A stretch of DNA of 64,000 nt from Anaeramoeba flamelloides (Eukaryota > Metamonada > Anaeramoebidae): contig JANTQA010000008.1 in NCBI GenBank assembly GCA_027625915.1, forward strand, positions 9,735,001 through 9,799,000, written 5' to 3'. The notes beneath the pieces are model-generated. The model was given only the letters and a program-made list of their open reading frames with translations. It was not told the origin of the DNA and searched no databases. Both the position numbers and the translations under genes were made by a program. How positions within the stretch are numbered: position 1 is the stretch's first letter; each line of letters starts with the position of its first letter. Shown one piece after another: positions 11,638 to 25,248 of this stretch.

Positions 11638-12114
11638 ACATAAAGTCTTAATTCTATAAATTTAAAAGAATGTCATATACCCAAAACGCCAAAATAACAC
11701 CCTTTTTTTTTTTTTTTTTTTCTTTTTATATATTTCAAAGTTTTTGATTATTCCAATAATTCCTAAATTTTGGATATCTTTTTCAATCTTTCAAGAATTG
11801 TTTTTTGAAATCTTTTATTGGTTTGCATGATTTTTTTGTGGATAAATGATGCGATTTTGTTTAATGGGGTAATCATAATTCAAATAAAATAAATTGTTAT
11901 TAGTAATTTTAAAAAAAAAAAAAAAAACCTCTTTAAACAAAGCAAATATCAATGGAAAAAAGACAATCATCTAATTAATAAATACCAGTCTAAATACTTT
12001 TTATTTGATTTTATTTGTTCTTTATTTGTGATTACTTTAACATTAAGGGGTTAGAGTCGCCCTCCCGTTCTCTGTTAATTAGAGTAAGTTTAATTTCAAA
12101 AATGGGGTCGGATT

Positions 12115-12275
12115 TTTCATTATAAAAAATTTGTTTAAGGGACTAGTCTCTATTAAATTTTTTTACCTAAATTTAATCGAGATTGAGAAAATTTTTTTGA
12201 TAATTACTTAGATTTGAAAGGCGCTGTTTATTTTCAATATTAAACTTATTTCTAGATAAGGAATGCTTATTTAGA
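12115..12275. repeat. Direct repeat, copy 2
   Basis: Partner of 9600-9745, same orientation, with moderate divergence. Confidence 0.6.
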
Positions 12276-12464
12276 AATTGATCAAAAAAAAAAATAATAA
12301 TAATACAGACTAATCCATTAATTGTTTTTTTTTTTTTTTTTTTGAAACATAATGTATTTTAATATAGTTTGGTAAGATGATAATCAATGTAGATTAATAA
12401 ATAAAAATATAGTGTAATCATTTTATTTTTTGAAAGATAAATGATAAAAGAAAAAAATGATGTA

Positions 12465-12660
12465 TTCGGTCCTCTTTTAATATACAAACTTTTAGTGAAA
12501 TTAAAGGAACCGGAAAATATCAAATTAAGGTACAAAATTTGGATTTTTTTTTTTCACAAATCATTTTATTAAATTTTTAATTTTGTGCTTTAATTTGGGA
12601 ATTTTTTTTGTTTATTAATTTTTATTGAAAGTTTGTGACTTAAAAGTGGAACAGGCTTTT
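12465..12660. mobile_element. Tc1/mariner-type MITE, copy 2 (degenerate)
   Basis: The right end (CTTAAAAGTGGAACAGG) matches the family; the left end is eroded (TCGGTCCTCTTTTAATA). The inner parts still show AAGGTACAAAATT and its inverted partner. Confidence 0.6.
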
Positions 12661-12780
12661 ATAAAAAATTTTGCACCTAATTTTGAAATTTGGCTAATAG
12701 TGTAGTGGGTATAAATGGTATTAATTCTTAAAAGGTTAAAAATGCTCATAAAATTAATTACAAAAAATTATTCAATTTAT

Positions 12781-12812
<32 letters not shown>

Positions 12813-14374
12813 GGGGGGGTGGTTCCAATTTAAAATTGGTATTTTGTAACTTTTTTTAATTATGATAACTAAAAATCAAAACCAAATTAATACTTTATAA
12901 ATATTAGAAAATTGTATTTTAAACCCCACCAATATTAATTATTTTTTCTTTTTCTTTTTTTTTTTTTAATTCCAAGGTCAGCCTAATAATTAATAAAATA
13001 TAAAATTAAAGATTTATTAATTTCTCTTTGGGAAATATTTGTATCTTATCAATATATTTTTGATATATCAATGCTATTTATAAAAATAATCTATGAGTTA
13101 ATTATTTAATATTTAAAAAAACAAATCCATTTTACTTTTTAGAAATAATCTACATTTCGTGAAAAATTATAGAAAAGATATTTTTTATTGTGGGGTCTAT
13201 ATTATTGATAATTCAACATTTAAATTTGTCTCAAAATAAAGTTAAAAGAAATTGAAAATTTTTGTGTTTTTAACTCATAAAGCTGGTGGCCTTTCATACA
13301 CCATGTTTAACAAAAAAATATGTACAACTAATTAGTTCTTTTTTTTTTTTTTTTTTTTCTAAGTTCTGTTTCTATTTATGAAATAGATAAGTTAACCTCT
13401 TCTAGATAATTGATTAATTTTAGTTTGATTTTTTTATTACAAAATTCACATGTTTTCGATATATGTTTGAAAAGTGTAATCTCTTATTTTTATGAACAGT
13501 TAAGTTAATTCTTAAAAATGGTAAAATACAATTTTTGGTTTTATATTGAAAAGTCTTGATTTGAAAAGGAAAATTATTTATTTTGATCTTATTTTAAATA
13601 ATTAATTTTCCAAATTGAGTCTTGTACAATAAAAATAATTGGATTATATGTGATTAGATAAATTAAAATTTGGTAGAACCTAAAAATAAATTTTCTCAAT
13701 CGAGATCTATTTAGTAAAAATTTTTTTTTTAAATTTAATGATTCGAAAAATCTTGTATTTCTGGTTTTCAAAAAATGAAAAAAAATATATATAATTTTTT
13801 TTTTAAGGAATTATTTGGTCTTATTCACAAGACCTATTATAACAATTTAAATCATTTGTGTAAGAAAATTTATTTTAAATTTTGAGGATTAAATTACTTT
13901 ATTCCCAAATATCTTCAAGAAAATAATAGTTTGAAAAATCGAATTTCATATTGAAACAAAAACAAAATTTCTTGGTAAATTTTTTAAATTGGTTTAATTT
14001 TTTAATGATTATAACTATCCTTCTTTAAAAAAATATTTTTCACTGGGTTGAATAAATCAATTTTTTGTTTAACCAAAAAGTTTTATCTTGAAACAAAAGA
14101 AAAAATGATGATTATAGTAAGATTACTGGCAAAAACTTACGGTTGTTGTATAATAATGATGGGAGCGGCAATAAACAGCGTAAAAAATATGTTATAATAT
14201 GAGAAATAAAATCAATTTAAATAGTTTTCTTTTTCAAAAAAATGGAAAAATAAAAATTCCCTCACAAAAAAATATATCCATATGTGTTTCTTAGTTGAAC
14301 AGTATTTTTTGACACATGGTTATATACTAAATTTGTTAGTAGAGAATATTACCAATAATAAATTGTAATATTTT

Positions 14375-14840
14375 GCCTTGTTACTGTCGAGTACTGATCC
14401 TTCACAATAATTATTTTTCGCTCCACTCTTCAGAGTCGTGGAAAACCAATTTATTATACATGGTTTGTGGAATCTTTTTGTTGATAATCATTCTATTGGG
14501 TTTTTACTCATCCTTTTTCATGAGAAATGTCGTCGAGTGCTGTCGGGTGCATACGTTTTCTTGGTATTTTCTGTTTTATTTGTAAAATCTATTGATTTCC
14601 GCAATGTGCAGAAAACTCAAGAAAACCTAACGACGCTTTTCCAGAATTCGAAAAAAAATAGTAAAATCAATGGTTTTAAACAATTCTTCCAAATTCTGAA
14701 ATACCTAACGAAGCGAATAATTTTTAATTTGGTAATGTTAATGATATAATATTTAGTTTAATATTCCAATTATTTTTCTTCTTCTCTTTTTTATTTGGTA
14801 AATTTTCTTTAATTACTACTTTCTCACAATAAATAGAAAT
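14375..14840. repeat. Hairpin-family repeat, copy 2
   Basis: It has GTCGAGTGCTGTCGGGTGC (shared with 7487-7745), GAAAACTCAAGAAAACCTAA, and the palindromic region at 14645-14702. The tail TTTTTCTTCTTCTCTTTTTT is shared with the copy at 7487. Confidence 0.6.
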
Positions 14841-15546
14841 AATTCTTTTTCACAAAATAATTATTGATTTTCAAGTTTGGTTGGTTTCTTTTTTTCGGTC
14901 TAATTTAAATATATAGTTACTATTAAGTAATAGTGGAGAGTACTTTGTGTTTCAATGTGGTTTTTTTTTTTTTTTGTGATTAGAAAAAAAAACAATAATT
15001 GACTTAAATGAAAAACTAATGAGATGTTTATCTTCTTATTTTCTATTTACTGGGTGTCGTTAAGATGTTTTTAGGTTGAAAATAAATAAAAATATAGAAA
15101 TATTTTTTTTTTTTTTTGTTAGGGTATGAATTTTTAATTTATCTTATCTGTGCTAATCTAGTAAAAAAAAATATTTTATTTTTATCTTTGGATGGAATAT
15201 TGTCGAAATGAGAATCAGGATGAAATGGTAGTATTTAGGGTGAAGACTTGAATATCATTTGGAAGGTTACAATCGGGATTTATTTGTTTTTTTTTTTTTT
15301 TTGTTATTTCTATTTTTAACATTGAAAGATCTTCTTAACTTTTTTTTATTTACAAATAATATTCATAAAATAAATTGGTTAAAATTTTCATCAAATTTTC
15401 TTTTTTTCTTTTATAAATGGCATTTTCAAAGAAGTGGGCAAAATTAGTGTATTTTTTTTTTTTTTGTTTTGTTTACTTCTCATTTTAAACAATATTTTGA
15501 TAAATAATATTAAAAAAATATAGTTCATGAACATAAGCACAGATAC

Positions 15547-15952
15547 AATTTTTAATTATTAGTATTGGGGAAATTGTTATTCAATTAGTTAAATATTTTT
15601 TTGATAAGAATCAAACTTTTAAAATTATATCTTGTCACTTATTAGAATGGTGGTTAATGTAATTAAACTTGTTCAAAACATCATTCAATCAGTCAAAAAA
15701 CAAGAAGAAAAATTATCATTTTCCAAAGCTCTAATAGCAAACCTCTTTAAAACTTAATTTTTTTTTCAAAAGGGTTAGATCTACTTATGCTACCAAGCAA
15801 TTACACGGGTATTCTTTAGATGCCTTATTTTAATGAACATTGGGTAGGTTTATAACCAGGTTCATTAAACTTAGTCATTTATTAATGGTATCTAATTGAA
15901 AATATTTGAAATTACATAACAAATTTCCTAATATTAACAATTAAAAATCTTA
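15547..15952. mobile_element. TIR element, family D, copy 1
   Basis: About 400 bp bounded by inverted ends around AACAATTAAAAATCTTAT, with GAAAATATTTGAAATTACA next to the right end. The interior (AAACATCATTCAATC, ACTTATGCTACCAA) matches 58272-58702 in the opposite orientation. Non-coding. Confidence 0.6.
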
Positions 15953-16285
15953 TAAGACGCTATTTTCATGCGAGATATTTTTTTAATTCTATATTTTGAA
16001 TCCGAAATAAAAAGAAAAGTTATCAATTTTTGAAAGGGGTGCCCAACAATGAAGTGGAATTTTTTCCGATTAATAATTCAAATAGTAGTATTTGAATTTT
16101 GCAAATCGAGGATCTTTGAAATTATTTTTTAGTAAGCGTCTAAATTAACAAAGAAAAAAAATTTTTTGTAATGGAAAAAAAAGTTGTAATTTTCATGAGG
16201 CCCAATACTAATCAAAAACTTGTCAACATCTGAAATGTGACAGATCTCAAAAAATCAAAAAAGATTAACATTAATATTTTTAGAA

Positions 16286-16390
16286 AAAGGTCCCCAAAGA
16301 CAGACACGTAATTTCCAATTTAAATCATTGGGCATTATAATTTAGAAAACAATTCTGTTAGTGTATGTCTCTTTGGCACTTTTAGAGATC
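16286..16390. repeat. Short inverted repeat
   Basis: AAAAGGTCCCCAAAGACAG and, about 65 bp on, the inverted relative TGTCTCTTTGGCACTTTT. The ends match only imperfectly. It may be a tiny MITE or chance. Confidence 0.35.
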
Positions 16391-18048
16391 TCCAAGATTT
16401 TTTTCGTTTTTTTCATTACTCAAATGAGTTATTGTTATCTTTATAATGTTACAAAATCACAACTTTGTTAAATTTAGTTGCTTTGAAAAAAACACAGATG
16501 GGGTTAAAACGAATTAAATTGGCCGTATGCTTTTAGAATCTCATTTGTTCTAAATTGAAGAAATTTAACACTTTGGGAAATGATAAAATTATTAACTCTA
16601 AGTTTTTTTTTTGAATTTTGATTTTAAATATTGAGAATGCTTTTTCAACTTTTTTTTAATCAATTTGGATTTTTTTGGGAATTGAGATTCTTTTTAACTT
16701 TTTTTTTTATATTGAATTTTTTGATAATTCGATCCAGAAATTTTTATTTTGTTATTTAAATTTTATCAATTAAAATAAGTGTGATTTCAAAATATTTTTT
16801 GAGGTTACAATACACTCTTTGAGTATTGAACAAATTTGCTGTTGGCAAACAGACCCTTAAAAGTGCTTTTCATGTAAGATTTCTGCAATTTTGAGTCTCA
16901 AGAGGTTCTGTCTTGAAATTGTTAAAGTGTTTTGGTGTATTTATGGGGAATCCGTAAGGCTGGTTCGGAAATATTTATAATTGTCATTTTTCCATAAAAA
17001 CTTGAAATTATTATTTCAAATTCAAAGGTATTTTACTTCTTTCTATTTCTGAAAATAATTAGAAATGAAAACTCTACCAATAATACAGTTTGTCCTTTCA
17101 TAATTTTAGCTCGACTAAAACTTTTTTGGGTTAAGTAATCAGTCCCAAAAAGTGTTCAATCTTTCTTTTGTGTATCTGTGTTAAACTACAAATTAACCTT
17201 GTAAAGAAGTTTAAAAGGAACTCATAAATAAATGGGATTATTCTTATTGATTCATCATAAAGAACATTTTAAAAGACTTTCAATCCAAATTCATTCTTAT
17301 TTTGAAAGAACAAGTTTTCAGGTTAAGGAAAAAAGAAAAAAAAGTATTTTATTTGGAAATTAAAAAGGAGAAAAGTCGTCAAGTTTATGAATAAAATTTT
17401 ATTTCTATTTTTTTGATAAACAACAAAGAAAGTGTAATTTGGAGACAAAATTTGATTGGGAAGATACTAAACGAGTTTGTTGGTTTGATTTTAAGTCTCA
17501 TTGCAACAAAATCTCAATAATTCCTAATTATTCCTTGAATCGTAAAATGATTAGTGATCACTCAACACAGGACAAGAACAATTAAAAAGGGTTTACAATT
17601 CGTCAATTCTTGAAATGGGAGAAATTTCTGTGAGAAATCATGAATAATTTTCTTTTAACAATTAGAAACAGTAAAAAGTGTGTGGAACAATACCCCAAAA
17701 CACGGTTTTTAAAGTATCTTTTTTTGAGAGGAGGGTTGGCTTTATGTTGATTCCAAATAAGCAAAAAAAAAGATTTGTGATTCCAAATGTTCCTTTTTCG
17801 AAAACTCTTCAACACTCAGAAACCCTAATCATGCCCATAACATTTTTTTGAGAAAAAAAAAGATAATTCTTTTATAAAGGAAATAGAATTGTACTTTGAA
17901 ACGAATTTTTAAAAGTTTATTGCTCTGAAATACTTGAGGTAATTTTTTTTGAACTTGTAAAATAAACAAGAGGTCTAGTTTCGATTTGCTACAAAAAAAA
18001 TTTTTTGCAAAAATAATTTATTTTTTTTTCTTTTATAACTATTTAATC

Positions 18049-18531
18049 ATGAAATTATTTTTACTTGCTTTTGTTCTTTTGGCCTTTGCTTGTTGTGGCG
18101 AAGAACCAGCCATGCCAGGTGCTGACTACAAATACTGTTTCGATCCTTGGGGATTTGGAGAAATCTGTATCGAAGCTTATGCCATCGAATCATCCGTCAC
18201 CATTGGAATCGAAATCACCTTTGATGGAACTGTCCTTTTAAAAGAAGAATTCTCTGGAAACCAATATTGCCTCAACGACGATGCCTTATTGAAACTTATT
18301 GAATTAATCCCTGAACTTGCTCCATTCAAAGAATTGATTGACAAATTAATCAAACTTTACGACCACATCCCAGCTAAAGTATTTAGCGTCTGCCTTGAAT
18401 TATCCGATGTTACTGTCACAAAAACCGAATTTAAAGCTAACGACGAATTTGTCTACAAATTAGTTTGTTGGGAAGGAAAATGTGTCAAAGAAGGTTCCGA
18501 ACAACTCCCACCAATTGACATCAAATTCTAA
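18049..18531 (+). CDS. Small secreted cysteine-containing protein
   Basis: 160 residues from ATG 18049, chosen because it starts a clear signal peptide (MKLFLLAFVLLAFACCGE); the frame extends farther upstream only through T-rich leader sequence. The mature part is acidic, about 145 residues, with spaced cysteines (YKYC, GEIC, QYCL, VCLEL, KLVCWEGKC) suggesting disulfide bonds, and alternating beta-like stretches (VTIGIEITFDG, KVFSVCLELSDVTVTK). It probably enters the secretory pathway and is soluble, since no second membrane segment or anchor is seen. The codons are clearly richer in C-ending forms (GCC, ATC, GTC, GAC) than in neighbouring genes, which suggests high expression. The cysteine and beta pattern faintly recalls secreted DUF4773-like proteins, but I cannot confirm a family. 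The stop is TAA. Confidence 0.8.
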   Translation: MKLFLLAFVLLAFACCGEEPAMPGADYKYCFDPWGFGEICIEAYAIESSVTIGIEITFDGTVLLKEEFSGNQYCLNDDALLKLIELIPELAPFKELIDKLIKLYDHIPAKVFSVCLELSDVTVTKTEFKANDEFVYKLVCWEGKCVKEGSEQLPPIDIKF

Positions 18532-19254
18532 ATTGACTCCTCTTTGCGTTCTTAAGTTCTTACCAAGAAAAAGAATAATTTGGAAAATTTTTTCTTTAAT
18601 TTTTTTTTTTCTAAAAAAAATTGCTCTTTTAAAAAATTTAAATAGTGGTTTTTAACAATTTTAATTCCTGTTTTCAATGTCTCTCTCATAAATAAAAGAA
18701 ACTTGCTTTTTCATTTCTTTTTTTTTTTTGTTTACCTTGGGCTTTTTGAAAAGAAAAAAAAATTAGATCTAATTGAAACCATAAAACCTTTTGCGAACCG
18801 TTTTTTTTTTTTTTTTTTCCTTTGTGAAAAATGAATCAACACGAAAAAAAGTGTAATTTTTTTATGTGATTAATTAACAATTTAATTGTTTAATTGTGCT
18901 GGAGTCGTCCAATTCAACTGCATTTGCAGAAGTTAATAAGAATCTAATGTGTAATTAAAACCGTTTAATAAGAACGGTGACATTTGACTTAGATTACCTT
19001 ATTTCAATTGCACCAAGAGAGCTCAAGAAGATTACCTAAAATTCAAAAATATTTTTTTTTATTAAGATTTTGCCTAAATCGGACAAGAAAAGAAGAATTA
19101 TCACTCTTTTTTACATTTTTCATATTTAAGGACTACAAGAAGGAAAGTCACTAAAAGGGAAGAGGAACAAAAGAGTGTTGAACGATTTTCATTTTCTCAA
19201 TCAATCCAGTCAAACTATTATAATCTCGAATTTTTAGGAATTTGGAAATTTTGT

Positions 19255-19500
19255 TGGTAAAGATTCTTAATAGTGAGTTGGTACTGAAAACCAAAAACCC
19301 ATCCATTTTTCTTCTAATTAAAGTATTGTCTAGCTTCCAATAAAAGCCTCTGAAAAAATAGAGTATTAAGAAAAATAGTTGGGTTACGAGTTTTTACTTC
19401 CATCTTCTAATAAAGTTTCTGATCTGACAAAATTATCTATTCCCAAAAATTCGAAATATAATAGTTCTTCTGTATCTAAATCGATAAAGAGTTTAATTCG
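19255..19500. repeat. Dispersed repeat J, copy 1
   Basis: Shares TCTAGCTTCCAATAAAAGCC, ATAGTTGGGTT and TTCTTCTGTAT segments with 54175-54610. That copy contains a MITE where this one does not. Confidence 0.55.
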
Positions 19501-20857
19501 CTGATGCTTTAATATGCAAGACCCCCCCCCCCACCATCGTAACACCACAGGGAGAATTAGAATTTAAAAATATTTTAGCTATATTTATAGTCTGAGTTAT
19601 TGCATTTTCTACAAATTTTAAAAACCCCACATTGATCAAACACAAACTAATTCTCAGAAGAAGTGAGGATTTTTAGACATTGAAAACATATATTTATTTC
19701 AGAGTCCATTCAATAAAACCTTAAACCACTTGAAAATAGGAAATATTAAGCTATTTCAAAAAAAGCCCAATTTATTAAGATTGTGGTTTAAATTATGTAC
19801 ATAATAATTTTTTTTTCAATTTGAATACATAATTCACAACAAAAACCACCCTAATGTTAGAAAAACCCAAAAACAACATTCAAAACTCAGTTAACCTTGA
19901 TTATTTATTTTTTAAAGTAGACCTGTTTTAAAATTATTAATTTTTAACAACTTGAAAAAAAAAAAGGAAAAAAAAAAAAAAAAAGAATATTTACAATAAT
20001 ACACTACAACTGATCAATTTTTTTTGGAAATGAATTGTTTTCAAAAATTTTTGTTTTAAATTTACTCCAAAACAACCAAAATTAAAAAAAAATATTGTAA
20101 AAATCTCTAAAAATATAAATATCACATACTTTTTCTCTTTAAATAAAATAATCTTGACTAAAAATTTGTTTTTTTTTTCAACACATCCTTAATCTTTTTT
20201 TACTCTTTTTTTATAAAAAAAAAAAATAAACAATAAAATATTGGATTAATGTTATCTATTTTGGAAAATAATTAATGTTTTTTTCTGTTCTTGAGAATAA
20301 AATATAAATTTAACCTTAAAAATCGATAATGATTCACTTTAAAGAAAAAAAGAAAAATAAATACTATTAAAAATTTATTATCAATGCTTTTAGAATTTTT
20401 GAAAAAAAATGATTTTTGTCAAGTTTAGGAATTCGGACAAACAAGAGGAATTCTAACCCCCCCCCTTAAATTACAATAAAAAAAAAAAAAAAATGATTTT
20501 TTTCCCTTTTATAGCATTTTTATCAGTTTTATAATTCCCTATGATTTTAACCCACCAACCACTGAAAACCTTACAAATATTTATTTATTATATATCTTAA
20601 TTTATTAAACAAATCTAAAATGAGTAATTAGTAAAAATTTTATATAATAAAAAAAACGAGAAGAAGAAAAACCACGAAATTATTAATATTAATAATAATA
20701 ATAATATTATTTGTATTACCAAAATTTTAACTAAACACATCCAAAATTCACAGGAAGAACAAAAAGACAATATAAAGATTAACAACATATATAAAAAATC
20801 TACAATCTATAAGTAATAATAGGTATTCCACTCCCCAGTAGATTTTTATTTTTAATT

Positions 20858-20895
20858 TAAAAGAATTGAGTAAAATCTTTGATTTTAATCAATTT
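20858..20895. repeat. Hairpin-family palindrome, copy 3
   Basis: AGAATTGAGTAAAATC followed by GATTTTAATCAATT, the same palindrome as at 7547, 36236 and 51131. Only the core is present. Confidence 0.55.
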
Positions 20896-20949
20896 GCACA
20901 AATTAAAAAAAACCTACACACATCCTCTCAGAGTAGGACATCATGTACC

Positions 20950-21420
20950 CAATTTTATAGTTATTTTTTACACTTTTAAGTATTTCTTATTTTCAATTTT
21001 TTGTTTACATTTTTTTATTATTACCTTAGGTTTTCTAACTATCCGAGCTTTGATAAGAACTTTCGGGATAAGTGCAGTAAATTTCATAATTTGAATTAGT
21101 CATGTTGACGAGTTTCTGAATATTTTTTCTAATTATAACTTTTTCGTATAGTTTCTTATCTATAATTTTTATAAATTTTGTTTTCCATTTGATTCTGATA
21201 AATTTATACCTTTCACAATATCAAATGAGGTGATCTATTTCTTCATAATATTGAGTACAATGATCACATTTTTTATATTTTTCCTTTTTTTTTAAATGTG
21301 TTATATTCATATTTATTTTTGAAGACATGTGAATAGCTCTTTAATCCATTCTTTATACTTTTGAATTTGAGAAAGGTAGCACGTAATTTAAATTTTAGAT
21401 AAGTTTTTATTTTGAGGTTA
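20950..21420 (-). mobile_element. LINE 3' coding fragment with zinc knuckle
   Basis: The minus strand reads a nearly open frame. KLRATFLKFK is followed by KKCDHCTQYYEEIDHLI, an in-frame TGA where Trp is usual, and then YCERYKF. This is the C-x2-C...H-x4-C finger that follows the reverse transcriptase in many LINEs. About 60 further codons stay open. It is a truncated remnant; the RT itself is not seen. Confidence 0.6.
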
Positions 21421-22353
21421 AAATTTTCATTTTATTAAATTTGACTATAAACCCAATATGAAATAAATATTTAGAAAACAGAATATTTTAATGATTAAAA
21501 AATATAAAAAATAAATAAATAAAAAATTTGAAAAACAATCAAAGTTGGAAAGCTTGGGCACTTAACAAGAATTCTAAAAAATTATTAAGTTTTATTAATT
21601 TTTTATATTCTATTATCTGAATTTTTTTTTACTAAAAAATATGAAAAAAAAAAAAAAAAATAACAAGCCATATTTCAATATCAATGAATAATTATAATTT
21701 TTTCAAAAACACCCAATTAAACTAAAATATCTGATCGTGAAAATTTTATTCATAAAAATTTCATAACTTTATTAATTTAATATTCATATACTTGAATACA
21801 ATACCATTATCTGTGAATCATTTTTGAAAAAGAGATCTCAAAATATAAGATATCTTTAAATCCAACCAAAAATGAATAACTATTTTCACATATCTACATA
21901 CTTGATAAATAAGAAAAAATTTCTTTTTAATTAGTAAAATTTTATTTTTCAACTTTAAGTGAGTAAAAGTGTGAAGAATTGTCAATGAACTTGGAAAAAA
22001 CAAAGGATTATCTATTTAATTTGAACTTGATCTTAAAAGCCAATCCCAATTTTTAACAATATTTAATTCTCTAATATTTATACACCAATTTAAATAAACA
22101 CTAACTTACAATTTATATCCACTAAATAATATAAAAGTTAAACACAATCATTAAAATTACTTTTCTGATTACTATTTTAAGGACATATTTTTAAGTTGGT
22201 GATATTTTTAGGAAAGATACAAAATAAATTAAATTTCAGAGATTCAGAAATAAAAAAAAAAAAAATTAGGTTTTTTTTTAAAAAAAAATTGTATCTGTGA
22301 AATCAAATAATAATTAAATTAAAAAAATCAAAAAAAAAATAAAACCAAAAAAT

Positions 22354-22394
<41 letters not shown>

Positions 22395-22398
22395 ATTT

Positions 22399-25216
22399 TT
22401 AATCCTCAAAAAGATAATTAATTTGTTGTATTAAATCTTGATTTTCTTCTAAAGAATCAAAAACTTTATTTCTAAAACTTTCGATTGACAACAATTTAAA
22501 AATCTTTTCTATTGCTATATCTATTTGCTCTTCTGTAATTTGGAATCTTTCGAGGAAGAAATTTTTTCTTTTCACTGCCAATTGGAGTTGAGATTTGGGC
22601 AAATTTATATTTTGGCTATTTATTTTTCTACCCATATTTCCGCTGAAGGTGTTATCATTATTATTTTTCAAAATTAAAAAATCTTTAGAATTCTGTATAT
22701 TTTTGACAATATAGACGGGCTCTGCCAACTGGTCCAAGAAATTGGTCATTTCAGGATGTAGGTCATCTATTAAATGATTTAAAAATGACATTGTGTCATC
22801 TTTCAAATAAGTGTTATTGGCAATATTCTGGATCAATTTTGAAACCAAAACCAACCCCTTTCTCGATTCCCGAGAAATATTTTTTTTGACAATACCTATT
22901 GATTCTGGGACGACTATTGCTGGCGAAACGAACCGCAGGAACATAAACCCAGCGAGGGTAGTGTATTTAGCCTGTTGGAATTTTTTACTGGTGATTTGCA
23001 AAAGCTTTGAAGCGATCTCCCTGATTACAATTGGGCATTCTGTTATACTGCTTGAAATGGCCTTGAAGGTTTTTTTCACGATGGCTTCGATGTTTTTTTT
23101 ATTTTGGATGAATTGGCTTTCTGAAAGGTTCCGGAAGTCTAATCCGAACTTATTCTTATTCGAAAGGATTTCGTTAATATTATCACCTAGAATACTCTTC
23201 AAGTAATCTTTACCAACTGCCTTCGCCCAGCCGGAAGTCATTTTACTTGCGACCGAATTTGTTCTGAATAAGGTCCCCTGGCTGTCAGTTTTCACAACTT
23301 CAATTTCGATAATAAATTCTAAAAGCGGCATTAGTAAATTTTTATTTTCAAAAATTACCAATAAACTTTGCACTAGCATATCGGCGTCGGCGATATTAAT
23401 GGATTTGACGATGCTCTTAGTCAATGTTAGCTGATTTTCTACTAATAATTCGACAAGTCGTATTTTTTTTTCATTAGTTAGGAACTCCTTTTCTAAATCT
23501 TCTTCGTCTGATTCCTCTGAATCCCCATTTGAATAGGTGTCTGAGCCCGAATCTAAATCGGAATCGGAATACGATTCGGAGTCTGAATTGAGATCTGAAT
23601 TTAGAAAGGAAAAGGAATAAGAGCTATTTTTGGAAAATTTCATATCTTCTAAAAACTTTTCAGGTGGCGATGGCACAACCTTAATAAAATTGTCATTACT
23701 TATCAACATCATTTTGCCCCTTTTTTCCACTCTGGTCTTGCCACCAGTCTTAAGCTCTTCGATAATGTTTAACCATTCTCTTTCACCCAAATCCAAATCC
23801 TGCTCTTCAATTGTTATCGTCTTTATCATATAGGCCTTCGCAGTATAATCCTTGGGATCGCGCAATCGGAATCTTAGCAGTTTTTGTAATAATTGGAGTC
23901 TCCAATTGGATAGATCGAGTATTTGCTTTTGGAAATCTTCAATAATTTCTTCTACTTTTGTCAATTGAATAATATCTTGGTGTTTGATTGCGCCTTTACC
24001 CTGATTTTCAAATTGCCCCGTTGACGCTTTAATATTGCCACTGGACTTCTCATGCAGATCTGATTTATTTTTATACAATGAAAAGAATGATTTCATTTGC
24101 TTGATTTCATTATGATAATATTTAATCTGTGATTCGATCCAAGATTTTAATTCATTAAATAGCCTTTCTCTAAATCTAGCATTGTAACCAATTTTTGAGG
24201 GAGGCTTTAATATTTGGAAGAACTTTTGAATATTTTCAAAATTGGTCATCCAATCAAATCTTATAGAATGCTCTTCGCATGCAAATTTTAAAGTCCTCTC
24301 ATTGGTAACTATTTTAAATACATTGGTTTGGCATTTTATTGGCAAGGAGCTATAAGAGGGGATCTTTTTTTCATCAACAATTCCCGTGATAGAGCTAATG
24401 CTTTTCAGATCTTCACTGACAATTGGCAAGAGATCGTCTTTATTTGCATAAATATTTAGTTTGTAATTTTTTAAAACACACCATCTCTTGGGCCATTTGG
24501 AACTCACAATGGACTTTGATTTATAATATAATAGCCACCCTTCCTTAAAAATTGGAATATTATTGAATTTTGTTTCAAATTTGTTAATATTCTTCTTTCT
24601 TTTTCTTCTCTTTTTACGATATTTTTTTTTTGAAATTTGATTATTGTTGTTGCTATTTTTAATTAAATCAAAATCAAAACTTAATTCATTTAATATGTCA
24701 TTTTTTGTTATAAAAGATATATTATTTAAATTAACCAGCCCCCGCTGATTAGTTTTTTCGTGTATACCCATTAAATTCATCGGCAAATTCTCATCATTTT
24801 CAATATCTTCTTCTTCTTCTTCTTTTCCCACTTCTTGTTTTTTGCCCTTTATATCTAAATTTTTATTATTAATATTAATTTTATTCAAGTTTATATTATT
24901 GGGATTGTTATTAAATAATTTTGGAATATTTTCAAATAGTACCCAATCACCTTCGATTATATTTAAATATTTATTATTATTTTCCTTTTTCTGCCCATTC
25001 TCATTCCCATTCTCATTTTTATTATTCTCATCATTTATTTTATTATCCTCATTATTATAGGTCGTATGGACAAAACCAAAACCATTAATATTTGATAAAT
25101 TTTCATTTTTATTAAACTTAATATTACAAATTTTTGATAAAATCCTTAATCTCCACAGCCATAATAAATTCATTTTTTTTTGTATATTATTAATAACTCT
25201 GGAAAATTTACGATCA

Positions 25217-25248
<32 letters not shown>

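Larger units (their letters stand above)
11638..18048. other. Intergenic, repeat-rich
   Basis: No gene is recognised in 6.4 kb. Contents: a direct-repeat copy (12115-12275), a degenerate MITE (12465-12660), a hairpin-family copy (14375-14840), a TIR element (15547-15952) and a short inverted repeat (16286-16390). T runs abound. The short open frames here are low-complexity Phe/Leu/Lys strings expected by chance at this base composition. Confidence 0.6.
18532..22398. other. Intergenic with repeats and a LINE fragment
   Basis: It holds an old dispersed repeat (19255-19500), a palindrome of the hairpin family (20858-20895) and a LINE 3' fragment (20950-21420, minus). Poly-C runs near 19521 and 20457 stand out against the AT background. 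Nothing else is recognisable. Confidence 0.6.

Noticed and set aside
12040-12110. Possible tRNA-like GC-richer patch
   Set aside because: No cloverleaf arms or A/B-box pattern could be traced. The same holds for the patch near 7490-7540, which belongs to the hairpin family.
20950-21420. TGA as a tryptophan codon, suggested by TGA at the Trp position of a LINE zinc knuckle and at codon 6 of the PH-type gene
   Set aside because: The 2,773-codon RasGAP frame and clathrin use TGG for every tryptophan and contain no in-frame TGA. G-to-A decay or a base error explains the two cases.
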